Below, in pieces: positions 38,501 to 48,700 of a DNA stretch of 64,000 nucleotides. The position numbers and the translations under genes are program-made. Source of the stretch: Pieris napi. Taxonomy: Eukaryota; Arthropoda; Insecta; Lepidoptera; Pieridae. The stretch's first letter is position 1. Each line of letters starts with the position of its first letter. The stretch spans positions 7,078,001 to 7,142,000 of the forward strand of contig NC_062235.1 of the NCBI RefSeq assembly GCF_905475465.1. Direction: 5' to 3'. Under the pieces are notes generated by a model. The model had not been told where the DNA came from and did no database searches. It was given only the letters and a program-made list of their open reading frames with translations.

Positions 38501-39448
38501 TCTAAATTCCAAAACCGCATTTTCGACGTCGGTCCACTAGAGTTCGTTTGGTTTTCGTTTTTATTTGTTACAGTTATACATGTCCAAATCTTTGTTTTTT
38601 TTTAATTTTAGTAAGGTTCATTTGTTTGAGAAAACTGAGATTGTCGTCGTTAATTATGAACATATACCTTATAGATATATATATACCATATTTTATATTT
38701 ATGAAGATATACTTTATATACCTTAACTTAAATTTTCATCGATAACTTGTTACAGCAACAAAAAAGATCACATTAAATTATACAATAGTATAATAGTAAT
38801 AACTAAACGTTGCCTTGTTTTCTTAAACATACAGAAGTACCGTTCCGACTGCTTAGTTCCAAAAACGCCAGCGAAAAGCGTATTGTAAACAACAACAAAA
38901 CAACGTATGTAGTTTTTGTGCGTATATTCCATCTATGGGTATATCTTTAGTATAATTGATTTTTGTTATATATAAATTTTGTTAGCTACACGATTACGAA
39001 ATAAATAGATAAATATTTGTACATTAGTTATTTGATTTTGCCTATCATTCGTAAGGTCGTAGTCCTTTAGTTAAAATAGTGTAGTTTTTATGAGTGCAGG
39101 TTAAAGAATGTCATGTTTTAAAAACCAGTATTTTTATTGAATACGTCATTGATTGGCAAAAAAACTATGAAAAGCTCACCTTCTAAAGCGGTAGAATAAC
39201 TGTCAACAACCTGTAGGCATATAGGTCGGCCATGATACGCCCTCGTAGTGCCCGAGCTCACAATATTGTCGAAAGCTTTTGCTGACGTCGACAGTGTTTG
39301 TTTATTAAATATAGCCCCTGAAAAAGTAAACAAACTTAGAGGATGAAAGAGTTGCGAATAAATACAGGCAATTCTAACCTATTGGATATCGTGTGCTTTC
39401 AGCTGCATATGAAATTGTTACACTGAGTAGGAGAATAATCAGAATCAT
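20303..39448 (-). CDS. Gene 2: ionotropic glutamate receptor, kainate/neuromuscular type (904 aa)
   Basis: Glutamate-gated channel subunit on the minus strand. Exons in transcript order: 39448-39379, 39317-39180, 38104-38001, 34897-34735, 33894-33680, 33054-32905, 31970-31788, 30872-30672, 30104-29877, 29047-28824, 28280-28143, 27379-27181, 25206-24975, 24068-23953, 23303-23148, 20500-20303. All introns are GT-AG and all phases agree; the sum is 2,715 nt including TAA. It has every iGluR domain. The last intron is long (2.6 kb) and the final exon is small and GC-rich, so an automatic model might miss it. Head-to-head with gene 3, tail-to-tail with gene 1. The 61-bp first intron is near the minimum for insects. 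Confidence 0.9.
20589..20895 (+). mobile_element. Helitron-like family A, complete short copy
   Basis: 307 bp from TCTAATATATAAAATTCTCG to GCCGGATCAGCTAG, flanked by A on the left and T on the right, as expected for Helitron insertion between A and T. No coding capacity, so non-autonomous. Just before it, CTAGCGGACCCGATA at 20566 is the stub of a family C element. Confidence 0.65.
21617..21645. repeat. Perfect 10-bp hairpin
   Basis: TTTTCGAGGC (21617-21626), nine-base loop, GCCTCGAAAA (21636-21645), inside the last intron of gene 2. Purpose unknown. Confidence 0.6.
22316..22400 (+). mobile_element. SINE S1 head fragment
   Basis: TTGGACTAGTAGCTTAAGC, ACTGAGGTCGTGAGTTCGAA and GCTGTGCACCAATGGATT match the tRNA-like head of the family; the body is missing or too diverged to follow. 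Confidence 0.5.
23515..23655 (+). repeat. Non-LTR retrotransposon 3' end, short copy
   Basis: GTGACGGAGAGTTTTTGCCA, GAGAACTAGCAGTAAATTTA and ATAAGTGTACAATTACCTAC match the family at 2574-3072. Confidence 0.6.
24238..24271. repeat. Polypyrimidine run
   Basis: CCCCTCTCCCCTCCCTCCCT followed by CTGTCCCTCT; purine-rich on the gene 2 sense strand, inside the intron before exon 14. Confidence 0.7.
25289..25545 (+). mobile_element. Helitron-like family A, 3' truncated
   Basis: TCCAATATATAAAATTCTCG start, ACGGCTCGACCGATTCTTAT and CTGAGAATCGGCTACTATC blocks match 20589-20895; the CTAG end is missing. Confidence 0.55.
26211..26499. repeat. Foldback element: two 130-bp inverted arms
   Basis: Arms 26211-26340 and 26370-26499 are near-perfect reverse complements (one or two small indels), with a 29-bp loop. 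Outer edge CGATATTTTTATAGC; inner edge TGGCATTCTGA. The arms contain the DNA-like string CAGCCCTGTGATTCTGTAAC. It lies in gene 2 intron 12. No clear target-site duplication. Confidence 0.85.
28355..28790 (+). mobile_element. Helitron-like family B, complete short copy
   Basis: From TCTATATATATAAAAATGAA to GCCAGGCCAGCTAG, flanked by A and T. Its reverse counterpart with the same ends is at 44318-44729 in gene 3. It lies in the intron between exons 10 and 11 of gene 2. Confidence 0.7.
29313..29591 (-). mobile_element. SINE S1, nearly full
   Basis: The reverse strand has CAGTGTTGGCCTAGTGGCTT, the GTTCGATCGCCGGCTGTGCA box B region and ACATCGTGAGGAAACTGGCA, then diverged body to about 29313. Confidence 0.65.
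30531..30562 (-). repeat. Retrotransposon 3' end scrap
   Basis: TAGGTAACACAATGTACACC is the reverse of the GTGTACATTGTGTTACCTA terminal motif seen at 1-103. Confidence 0.45.
34990..35560 (-). repeat. Non-LTR retrotransposon 3' region, longest copy
   Basis: Reverse of 2574-3072, extended at its 5' side. The 3' end has tandem TTTGAA units (complement of 34990-35013), a simple-repeat tail of the CR1/L2 kind. In gene 2 intron 3. Confidence 0.65.
36704..37140. repeat. Inverted pair of S1 SINEs, heads facing
   Basis: A minus-strand copy (36704-36960) and a plus-strand copy (37002-37140) have their tRNA-like heads 41 bp apart. Both keep GTGTTGGCCTAGTGGCT; the plus copy is shortened in the body and ends GATTGTAGCGCCAC. 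Lies in gene 2 intron 3. Confidence 0.65.
39379..39448 (-). CDS. Gene 2 exon 1: start codon and signal peptide
   Basis: The ATG is 39448-39446. The exon codes for MILIILLLSVTISYAAES and ends ...YPIG in phase 1 before a GTTAGA donor. This is a textbook signal peptide (hydrophobic core, Ala-X-Ala-like cleavage after SYA or YAA). The short length and phase match exon 1 of gene 3. Confidence 0.85.
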
Positions 39449-39673
39449 TCTCTTTTTGTTTATACGAGCACGCGGCTCGACTGCTTTTACCGTCTGGTGT
39501 ATTTTGGGAAGACAATTTTAGGTTACGTCATTTCGACGTCGCATGCGTCGCTTTTCGTCAATCTTCGGAAGAATTTCCTTAGCTCACACAGTTTCTGTAA
39601 TTCATCTTAAAAATTTATAGAACAGTATTTGAGAGATAGGTGAATTTAACATTCACGAAAGTTTGTTTGTATA
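39449..39673. promoter_or_regulatory. Probable bidirectional promoter between genes 2 and 3
   Basis: Only 225 bp separate two divergent ATGs, so the control regions must overlap unless a 5' exon lies further out. Seen in it: TTACGTCA at 39523-39530 (a bZIP/CREB-ATF type half-palindrome), GACGTC at 39535-39540, and GCATGC at 39541-39546, all within 24 bp. No clear TATA box. Function is inferred from position. Confidence 0.5.
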
Positions 39674-39761
39674 ATGTGGCTATGGTTTTTGTTATATTTT
39701 ATACAACAATGTACTGGACAGGTGATTGTGATACAAACCGACGAGATAACTTATCAAATTG
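39674..39761 (+). CDS. Gene 3 exon 1: start codon and signal peptide
   Basis: ATG at 39674 opens MWLWFLLYFIQQCTGQVI, a signal peptide with likely cleavage after CTG. The exon ends ...YQIG in phase 1 at GTAAGT, matching gene 2. Confidence 0.85.
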
Positions 39762-42700
39762 GTAAGTAGAGGACTGTCTCATTTCTTTCCTGTTTCGAAA
39801 CGAAAATAGGTTACTAATATGAACATTATATCCGCACTCTTATGGTTTCTAGAATATCTTGAATATGATTTTATATTATATGAACCCTTTATTTACTTAG
39901 TTATATTACAAATATTATAAACTATAGGACGTTATTGTTACTGTTGGTGATTAGGTTGTCTTTTGTTGTTTACCGACATAAAGCTATGTCTTGTTTAATG
40001 TTAAATAAATTACACTTATAGGCTTGCCCATTCGAAACACTTGTAATTCCTAGCAATGGGAGTAGATTAGAAGCATTAAAAATGGTGTTCTCATCAATTT
40101 AATTATATGATGTTCATTATATCACAATCAAAATCATATTTGTAACACAATGTACACTTATGAACGTAAAAAAAGAAATACATATTAAATGCTTCTAAAT
40201 TTACATTAACTGCCCGTTCTCAAATCAACGGCGTAAAACGGAAGAGTAGAACTGTCAATAAACTCTCCGCCACTCTTTTTAATCACCAAGTTTTTTGTTT
40301 TACACAATGTCTATAAGGAACGTTTGCAACCATTACACCATGTTCCACATGACATCTTAAGTAATTAATAGTTAATTAATGATGATAAAAACAAAGATTT
40401 AACCTCTATCAGCAGGAGGCATGGTGAAATAGGAGCACGCACTTACATTCTCGTGCGAACAACACGCACCACACCTTCGTATTCCCAAATCATTTTCACC
40501 ATTTGGAATCAAACTCTCGTTTCATAAGACATTCAATGCGAATTTATTTTTTATTTAAAGACAGTTATTAATTGCTTTAACTTATAATGGGGAGCATGAT
40601 GAAATGGTTGCAAAAGAGTGACAGAGAGTTTGTTGCCAGTTCCTTTCCTTCCGTCTACGCCCTTGATTTGAGAACTGGCAATTTTTTTCTGACATTAAAT
40701 TTCCTACATGAATAAATTATATTTTGTTTGATTTTGAGTTTTACGTTTACGTTTAAACATATATTTCAGCCGGTATATTCGAAACTCAGGCCTTAACACA
40801 GCGTCTAGCATTTAACGAGAGTATGCGACATAACCATGTTAGTGGCTCAGATGGAGGATCTGATTCTGATCAAAGTAAGTACCGCATAAAGCCGTTACAA
40901 TTTCTACAAAGCACTCTCATACATCTGAAGTACATCTTGACGAAAATATAAGGTTAACAGCTATATATTTGAATAATTAAAAAAAAAAAACATACGAACG
41001 AAAACAGAACCTGAAATGATATGAACCTGATATTTAAGTTTTTCTTGTACAAAATATTTTCGCCAATAACCATTTTCCTTATTAGCGAAAACATATTGGG
41101 CCTTCAGATCCAAAAAAAATTAAATGTCTTTAAATATATAACAACTCTTTAAGGTCTCAGAAAATGCGAGGTCCCTTCATAGTCGCCATATAGAATATAC
41201 ACTGTACACAATCAAGCACTTGATAATATAGTCCCGAAATCTATTTATCTATTAGTAATCTTGAATAAAATCGTTTTTTTTTTGTTACCCAGGTTTAACT
41301 GGCGAATTCGATTTCCCCATTAAACATTGCGCAACGAAAGTTTAGTACACTGTACAAAAACAAAACAACTCCAAAGTTAATTTATCACACTTAAAAGATG
41401 AGAATTCTTAAAAGCTTCACTTTCGTGAAAAAAGCTGTCTAGATTTTAATATTTTGTTTTAGAAATGAAGGATTGGCGACTCGACCCCGTTATACTTCAG
41501 CCGCCTCGGACCGACAGCTATTCTCTTTGGAGGAATCGTAAGGCATTCTTGATTGTTCAGAATAAAAATGGGTTAATTATTTCTCTCGGGCTTATTCAGG
41601 ATTCTGTTTGTTGAACGGTTTTAATCTCGCGAAATATTGGAATGCCTTAATATTACGCAATGTCCATAACAAATTGGTATTATTGAGGTTATAGACATCG
41701 TCGCTGAATTGGAAGAGGCACATTGTGTATCTCCAGTACGGATCCAAATGAAAATGCTTACAAAATTCTTATATCATTACCATATCAGAAAACGTTAGTC
41801 GCGCTCAGAAAATTATATTGATGCAGCCATGGTTCGAACGCTGGACCTTATGTCTGAGCTTTTGTGTTATGAAAAGGTTAATTAAAACCTTCGATAAATC
41901 GTAAATGCCTCGCCACGTCACGTATATGGACACTCAAAAGAGATACTCATTGATATTTATTGGATACATAGATATTTTATTCATCTCAAATATTTTCAAA
42001 ATTATGTCTCATGTAACACACATATATATAAATGTATTTACATTTCAAATATCGATGCTAATGTTCCCTTACAGTCTGTTCAAACAAAGATATGCGTCCG
42101 ATTGCCGTATTCGGTCCACAAAATCCAATATTTGACGGAGCAATTCGTGACCAATGCGCAATTGCTAACATCCCTCACATACAAGCTACGTGGCAGCCAA
42201 TGGATCCCAACATCGAAGATATAATTTCAAATAATGATGACGTAATTAATGATGACGAGAGTAATGATACGCCGGTGTTTAAAAACATTTCAATAAACTT
42301 TTATCCCGCTGCTGAAGATATTTCATACGCGTACGCGATGTTACTCAAGTACTATGGATGGGAAAATTTTGCAGTTTTATATGAAGACAACTTTGGTAAA
42401 TTAGTTTTTGCTGTAGTTTATTAAAGTAGAAGACTAAAACAAAAAAAAATAACTTTTCTTACTGAAAATAAGAAATAACTAATATACTTTATGCTATAGA
42501 AAAGTATTAACACTAGAACATATAAATTTATTACAATATTTATCGTAGATTTATAAATTCTAACAATGTTATAGGTAATTTTTTAGGGAGTTATTCAATT
42601 AAGAACACTTACTTTATAATCTTTACTTCAATAAAGAACAAAATCATAATGATTTTTCTTTTATCCTTTTTGCAGTGTATAACAGTATTGGAATGTTGCT

Positions 42701-45700
42701 ATGTATACTAAATTAAAATTAACGTGTGATATGATGTATAGTAAATAACGTAAACTTCATAAGAAATATACGTTTTCAGGACTTATGAGGATACAGAAAA
42801 TTTTAGCAGAATACACGGGTCAAATACCGGTAACTGTAAGGAGATTAGATCCCAACGGAGATAACTTTAAGGTACTTTATAGCGAATATTTTGACTGCTT
42901 ACCTATCATAGAATAGATAGTGTTGGGGGCATTTGGCCGAGTTTTGTATGGCTACATGGAAGTCAAAACTTTAACCCATTTACACCCATAATCTATTAAG
43001 CATTCTGTATTACACAAGCATATATTTTAGAATTTCTATGTGTTAAAGAATAGATACCTATTTAATACACTAAATTTCTAAATATAAAAATCCTTAAAAA
43101 AAGTACATTCATAATCTTAAAAGGCCGGCAACACACTTGCGAGCTTTCACGGATGCCGTCTATGGATGGCGGAATCACTTATCATCAGGTGGAACTACCC
43201 GTTTGCCCCTATAAAATGTTTAATGAGAATTTATCACATGATCTTGATGCACAGGTATTTAAGGAGTTGAAACGATTCAAAGAATTCCGAATAATATTGG
43301 ATTGTCATGTGGACCGAATTCTCAAATATTTACATGAAGCTAGAGGTGTAAATATGATCAATCATTATCAGGTAGGTACATCAATTACGTATATAGTCTA
43401 TAATCTTATATCTCTATTTTTCATATACGTTTTACATTTGTGAAAAACTTACTTCATTACAAATATAAAATGAAGACGCCACGAATGAGCAACTAATTTA
43501 TTTTAAATAATAATATGAGTTATTATAAATTAAGTAATAAAAATGTACACATAATACATCTATCTATTTGTTAAACTATATCTATATATCTATCGCTCTA
43601 AAAAATTAATCAAAATAAAATTATTTTGAATATTTCTATATGGATAAAAGCCTTTGACAACATATTTTCGATGCACTCTTGTTTTAATTGCAATTAGTAC
43701 AGCCACGAATGTTATTGCAATTTCTAACTTTTTAATAGATTTCACGAATTATAATCGGACACATTCCTATATAAATTTTTTATTTCATTGTCATAAATCA
43801 TTTTTAAAAATGAATTTTAAAGGCTTTTAAATTTACATTACTTTACTTTTCCTATAGTATTTACCGTTTTTAATACGATAGAAACGTTATTGTGTGCAGT
43901 AATGTTTGTTACCTTTGCAAATTAAGATTACTATTTGTATATGCATACACATTAACGAGAGAAAAGATCACAAAGCTGAGTTAAGCATTTACTACCTATG
44001 CTATGGTAATAATTATTGAATGGTAAAACCTTAAAATACGACAAAATTTATATACGTTCTAGTTAATAAACGTTACTTTAATTTTTCCCCAGCATTATAT
44101 CCTTACAACAATGGATGCATCAATTATAGCCAAAGATCTCTTACCGTTTCAATCCAACATTACATGGCTCAGTCTTACGGATTTTGATAAGTTGGAGGAT
44201 GCCCAACACTTCCTGGCTACTAGAGTTGGTAAATGGGCCAGTGAAATAGTTCAGTTAGACTCACCACCCGTCACTAATATAGAGGTGACCAAATTTATAT
44301 TAATCATTTATAACAAACTAGCTGGCCTGGCGAACATCGTACCGCCGCAGTCGATTCTTTATTTTTTTTAAATACTTATTCTGCTATTCGGGACACCGGT
44401 CTAGCTAGTAAGATAAAAGAAAGAAAGCTGATAATACAACAAATACATTATGTCAAAAAATAAAAATTTACCTTCCCTCCACTAACACTTGAACTTTATG
44501 ATGTGGTATTAAAGTTCAAATTGACTTTTAAGTATTATTACGAATATTATGTAATATAGAAAAGTGTTGTTTTTAGACTTTTTCACTCAATTTTTTTAAT
44601 TTTTCTCTCCGTAAGAACCCTCCTCGTACTTCAAAGAATATTATAATCAAAGAATTGGCCAAATCGGTCAAGCCGTTTTCATGTTATGTCGTGACAACGG
44701 AAAACGGGTTTCATTTTTATATATATAGATATATACTATCTTATTGTATTTGGAAAAGGAATCAAATTAAAATAACAGTTTTAGTTGTAATATGTTTAAT
44801 ATTATTTCAAGATCGAAGCCCTCGTCATGAACGATGTAGCCAATCATGTCCTTAAGGCATTACAAAAAGTTGGCGATGCGGAAAGTATTACAATAAGAGA
44901 CGAGGAATTCTGTAAAAAAGACGGCGACCCCTGGCCGCTTGGAGCTTTACTTCAAGCTGAAATATTAAAGGTTATTTCGCTTTTGTAAAAAGATAAATTG
45001 AAACCTCTCAGCTCTCTTTAATGATTAAAGCTATTAAAAGACCGATTAATAAGCTTATGCCTGTTTGTCTAACACAAATATACAAATCTATAGAATGTTG
45101 AATGTGTATAGTTTTTTTATATAAAAAGCGAGAAACTTCAGACACAGTGTAAGTCATAAAATATTATAATTTCCATCTTGATCATATTGTAGTTATCTCT
45201 AACGATACTGATAAATTAGTTAAATATAGTTTAATTTAAAGATTTTAACAGATTTTTCTGAAATTTAAATATGCCTTTGTCGCTCATTGATTTTATCTGT
45301 TAACTACTTGCTTACTATAGTAATTATGTAACAAATTTGTACGGTATATAATGAATTTGTTTAATGAAATCCGAATACCTAAGTTCATTGTGCATGCAAA
45401 TAAACTGTTGTCAGCTAAAGAAGGAAAGTAACTTTAATTGTTACTACAGGCACAAACAACGGGTGTGACTGGGAACATAGAATTCGACGAGTTTGGGCGA
45501 AGATCTAATTATACTCTGTATGTTAATGAAATTCACGTGTCAACGAGACAAACTGTTGGCACTTGGATATCGTCTAACAGAGATAGTATTATAGAAGACA
45601 GACCAAGCACTAAACTCAATAATCAACAGCAGACCAGCAAACACTTTATTGTAAGCAAAGCTTATTTTTATTATGACAGTTTTATAGAGAATAAACTAAA

Positions 45701-48700
45701 CAAAAGACAAATGATTTTTTATAGACGTCAAGCTCGAATTTCAAAAACTTTCTTCCAAAACCAATTGGAACTTTTAATTGTTTTATTGAATTTTGTATTC
45801 GAAATATTTTTATTATTCTATTCTTACTATTAGGTACTTGTGTGGCTGAATCTTGACAGGTATTTATTAGAAAAATGATACGTCTAAAATACGTATTAAA
45901 CAAATAAATAGTATGGTATGGACTTTAACTGTAAGGCTAATTCAATGTCTATGAAGAGAAACCGACTTTCAAACTAAAATTTAACATAACAACGAGATTG
46001 GCGGGACGATTCCTTTTATTTTCAAAGTAGAAGATAAGCTGACCCTTGTCCACTTCGTAGGGCAATTTTTTGTGACTTTTTTCTAAGTATTATTAAGCAC
46101 TACAACTTTCCTCTTGAACTCAATCATATCTCTCATCTTTAAGGCAGCGTTCCTAAGAAACGTTTTCACAAATAGCATGACTTTATATTGGTACAAAATA
46201 TTGGTTGTTTGTAAAGTAGGTTTACGATCGAGATGTTTACGTGATAACGTCTTATTGGTGATATAAGTTTTTGGGAAGTAAGGAATTAATGAAGATAACA
46301 ATTTTTTCAAATTTTAAATTACATCTATCGTTTTATTCACACTTTTGATGATAAATTTCGGGTGTAAAATGACAAGTTTACTTATTCGACTATGATATAC
46401 ATTTTTCTTCATACATTCACGGAATGACTGGCAGCGCTCGAGATGAGACGGGAGATCGGTCCGTCTCTCTCTCGTTATACCTGCGATCGCGCTCGTGAGG
46501 TTTTGGTGTGACACAAGTTTCTGAACATGTCACCCGACTAAAACGATTTTAAAGACGTTATCACGTCAAAAAAATAAATAGCTTCAGTAGATCCAGAAAC
46601 TAATCCTTACAAATTCACAAACATAACCTATTTATAAAATTACTATACAAAATACACTAAACTTTAAACAATTACAGATTATATCACGCAAAGCCAAGCC
46701 GTATTTCATTGACAAAATCAAATGCCCACCAGATAACGACACATGTGTGGAAGAGGACGCTGACGATAAATATGAAGGGTTTTCTGTTGATCTCGTCAAA
46801 GCCATATTTGATAAATTAAGACATTATAATTTTAATTACACCTACTCGTTTTTACACGATGAAGACAAAAGTTATGGGAAATATGATCCTGAACAAAAAA
46901 AATGGACTGGATTAATAGGAGACTTGCTTGATAAGGTAACCCGAAAAATTAATTAATGTGATTAATGAGTTTAATATATGGATGTATAAAATAACATAAT
47001 GTTTAATAGATTCTTAGATATGACACAAAATAAAGTGCTAGGAACATATTACTTCCCATAGATTTGTAAAATAAATTGTGTAACATAAGAATATTAAAGC
47101 CACAGCCAGAATCGGCGTGGTATACTTGGTATTGCATTGTTGAATACTTGGCGTTGACATAACGAACGACGTTCAGTTTCGGGGTCATTTGGAGGGAAAG
47201 CCTCCAAGAAAAGAGCTTACCCATTCTTAAAAGGCCGGCAACGCACTCGCGAGCCCTCTGGCATTAAGTGTCCATTGGCGGTAACACTTAACAACAGGTG
47301 AGCCTCCTGCACGTTTTAAATGAAAAAGAAGAAAGAAAGCATTGTAGCCTTTAATTATTTTGATCGATTATTTTCAGAAAGCTGACTTGGCTGTATGTGA
47401 CCTCACAATAACTGAAGAGAGAAAAAGCGTGGTTGACTTCTCTGTACCATTCATGACTTTAGGAATCAGCATTTTGTACACAAAGGAAAGGAAAATATCC
47501 CCTGGATGGTTTTCTTTTCTAAACCCATACAGTTTTGACATGTGGATGCATACAGCGACTGCGTATTGTGTGGTTTCTATTGTACTCTTTGTATGTTCAA
47601 GGTACACATACTTTTTCTGAGTTAACTTTATCCAAATTTAAAATCCCTTTCAAACGTTTGGACTGACAACTTTCAAGGATTTGTATGAAAATCTGTTTAG
47701 TACTTAGCTTTATTATGCTTTTGCCGAAATTTTTACCAGACCATCGAACCTGGCTATATGATAATAAACAGGCAAAAATGACATATTTTCTCTCTAGTAT
47801 CTATCTATCTATTTCTTTAGTATTCGTACTTGTGCTTTTGTGGTAACTTTTCCTAGGAAATTGAGCCTGAGATATTCAGTGTTCCACGATTATTAATTGG
47901 CTAAAATGACTTTTGTATATTACAAGCTATATGTTGAATAACACGTGATCAATCTACGACCAACGTTCTTAGAGTAAGAGAGGGCTACGTGCCTATGACC
48001 TCCCTATTTTTAAAGCGTATTGAAAATTGACATTGTTGATAGAGAGGAAACATTGGGTCATATACGCTAAGTCTCGACTCTGACTCTTACCATCATTAAT
48101 ACTTTAATTAATTTAATTTCCGTAAGAGAATGCTCAGTGGGAACTGTATTACACCGGAGCTCCACGGAGAGCCAACCTCCTAATTTGTTAAAGTTCTCTT
48201 AAAATCTCAGATATAAATCACAATTCAGACTTATTGACTATATTTTGACAAAAAAACCCTACTATCTCACCAATAAGACAAATGACGACGTAAATAAAGA
48301 GATAAACAGCACTTATTATGATTTTATTTTTATTTGTAAAAAGGGATACTGATACTTAGTTGCACCACTTCACTACACTAGCGGTTTTCTTTTCCAAAAT
48401 TTGACAAAATAATTTATTTTTACCAGAATATCACCAGCTGACTGGGAGAACCCACAACCATGCGACAAAGATCCAGAGGAACTTGAGAATATATGGAATT
48501 TCAAAAATTGCGTTTGGCTTACTATGGGTTCCATAATGACACAAGGATGTGACATTCTACCTAAGTATACAAATTTAATAAACACCACAAATTATTACAC
48601 CTTAATAACAGTTTTCGTATTAAAAGTACTTTAAAATTCAAAAATATAAAAAATGTCACCTCGTTTATGTAATTTCTGTTGGAGCTTTTATTATTTTTCA

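Larger units (their letters stand above)
30105..39317 (-). other. Gene 2 amino-terminal domain exons
   Basis: Exons 2-8 encode residues about 24-408. Landmarks are GAIFNKQTLS after the first intron, GIVSLIDPRPTGGVCD (exon 3), WDKFTFFYEDDGS across the phase-1 joint to FIRLQEVLNSW, and GFTGNIEFDEEGKRTNF (exon 8), which aligns with GVTGNIEFDEFGRRSNY of gene 3. Exon 5 (215 bp) corresponds to two exons in gene 3. The 3.1-kb third intron (34898-38000) holds the largest repeat load of the gene. Confidence 0.83.
20501..39378 (-). other. Introns of gene 2: content
   Basis: Fifteen introns, 61 bp to 3.1 kb. Recognised content: Helitron-like elements (20589-20895, 25289-25545, 28355-28790), SINEs (22316-22400, 29313-29591, 36704-36960, 37002-37140), retrotransposon 3' ends (23515-23655, 30531-30562, 34990-35560), a foldback element (26211-26499), a small hairpin (21617-21645) and a polypyrimidine run (24238-24271). 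I recognise nothing in the introns at 30873-31787, 31971-32904, 33055-33679, 33895-34734 and 38105-39179. Confidence 0.6.
40770..45650 (+). other. Gene 3 amino-terminal domain exons
   Basis: Exons 2-9 encode residues about 30-450. Landmarks: RPIAVFGPQNPIFDG, NIPHIQATWQP, YYGWENFAVLYEDN, GLMRIQKIL, FRIILDCHVDRILKYL and GVTGNIEFDEFGRRSNY. Exon 4 (321 bp) equals exons 3 plus 4 of gene 1, so one intron is missing here; exons 5 and 6 (92 + 117 bp) equal one 209-bp exon of gene 1, so one is extra. Residues about 136-154 form an Asp/Asn-rich insert not seen in the paralogues. Confidence 0.85.

Noticed and set aside
45438..45833. 131-codon frame taken as one exon
   Set aside because: The exon ends at 45650 at a GTAAGC donor; the rest is AT-rich read-through into the intron.
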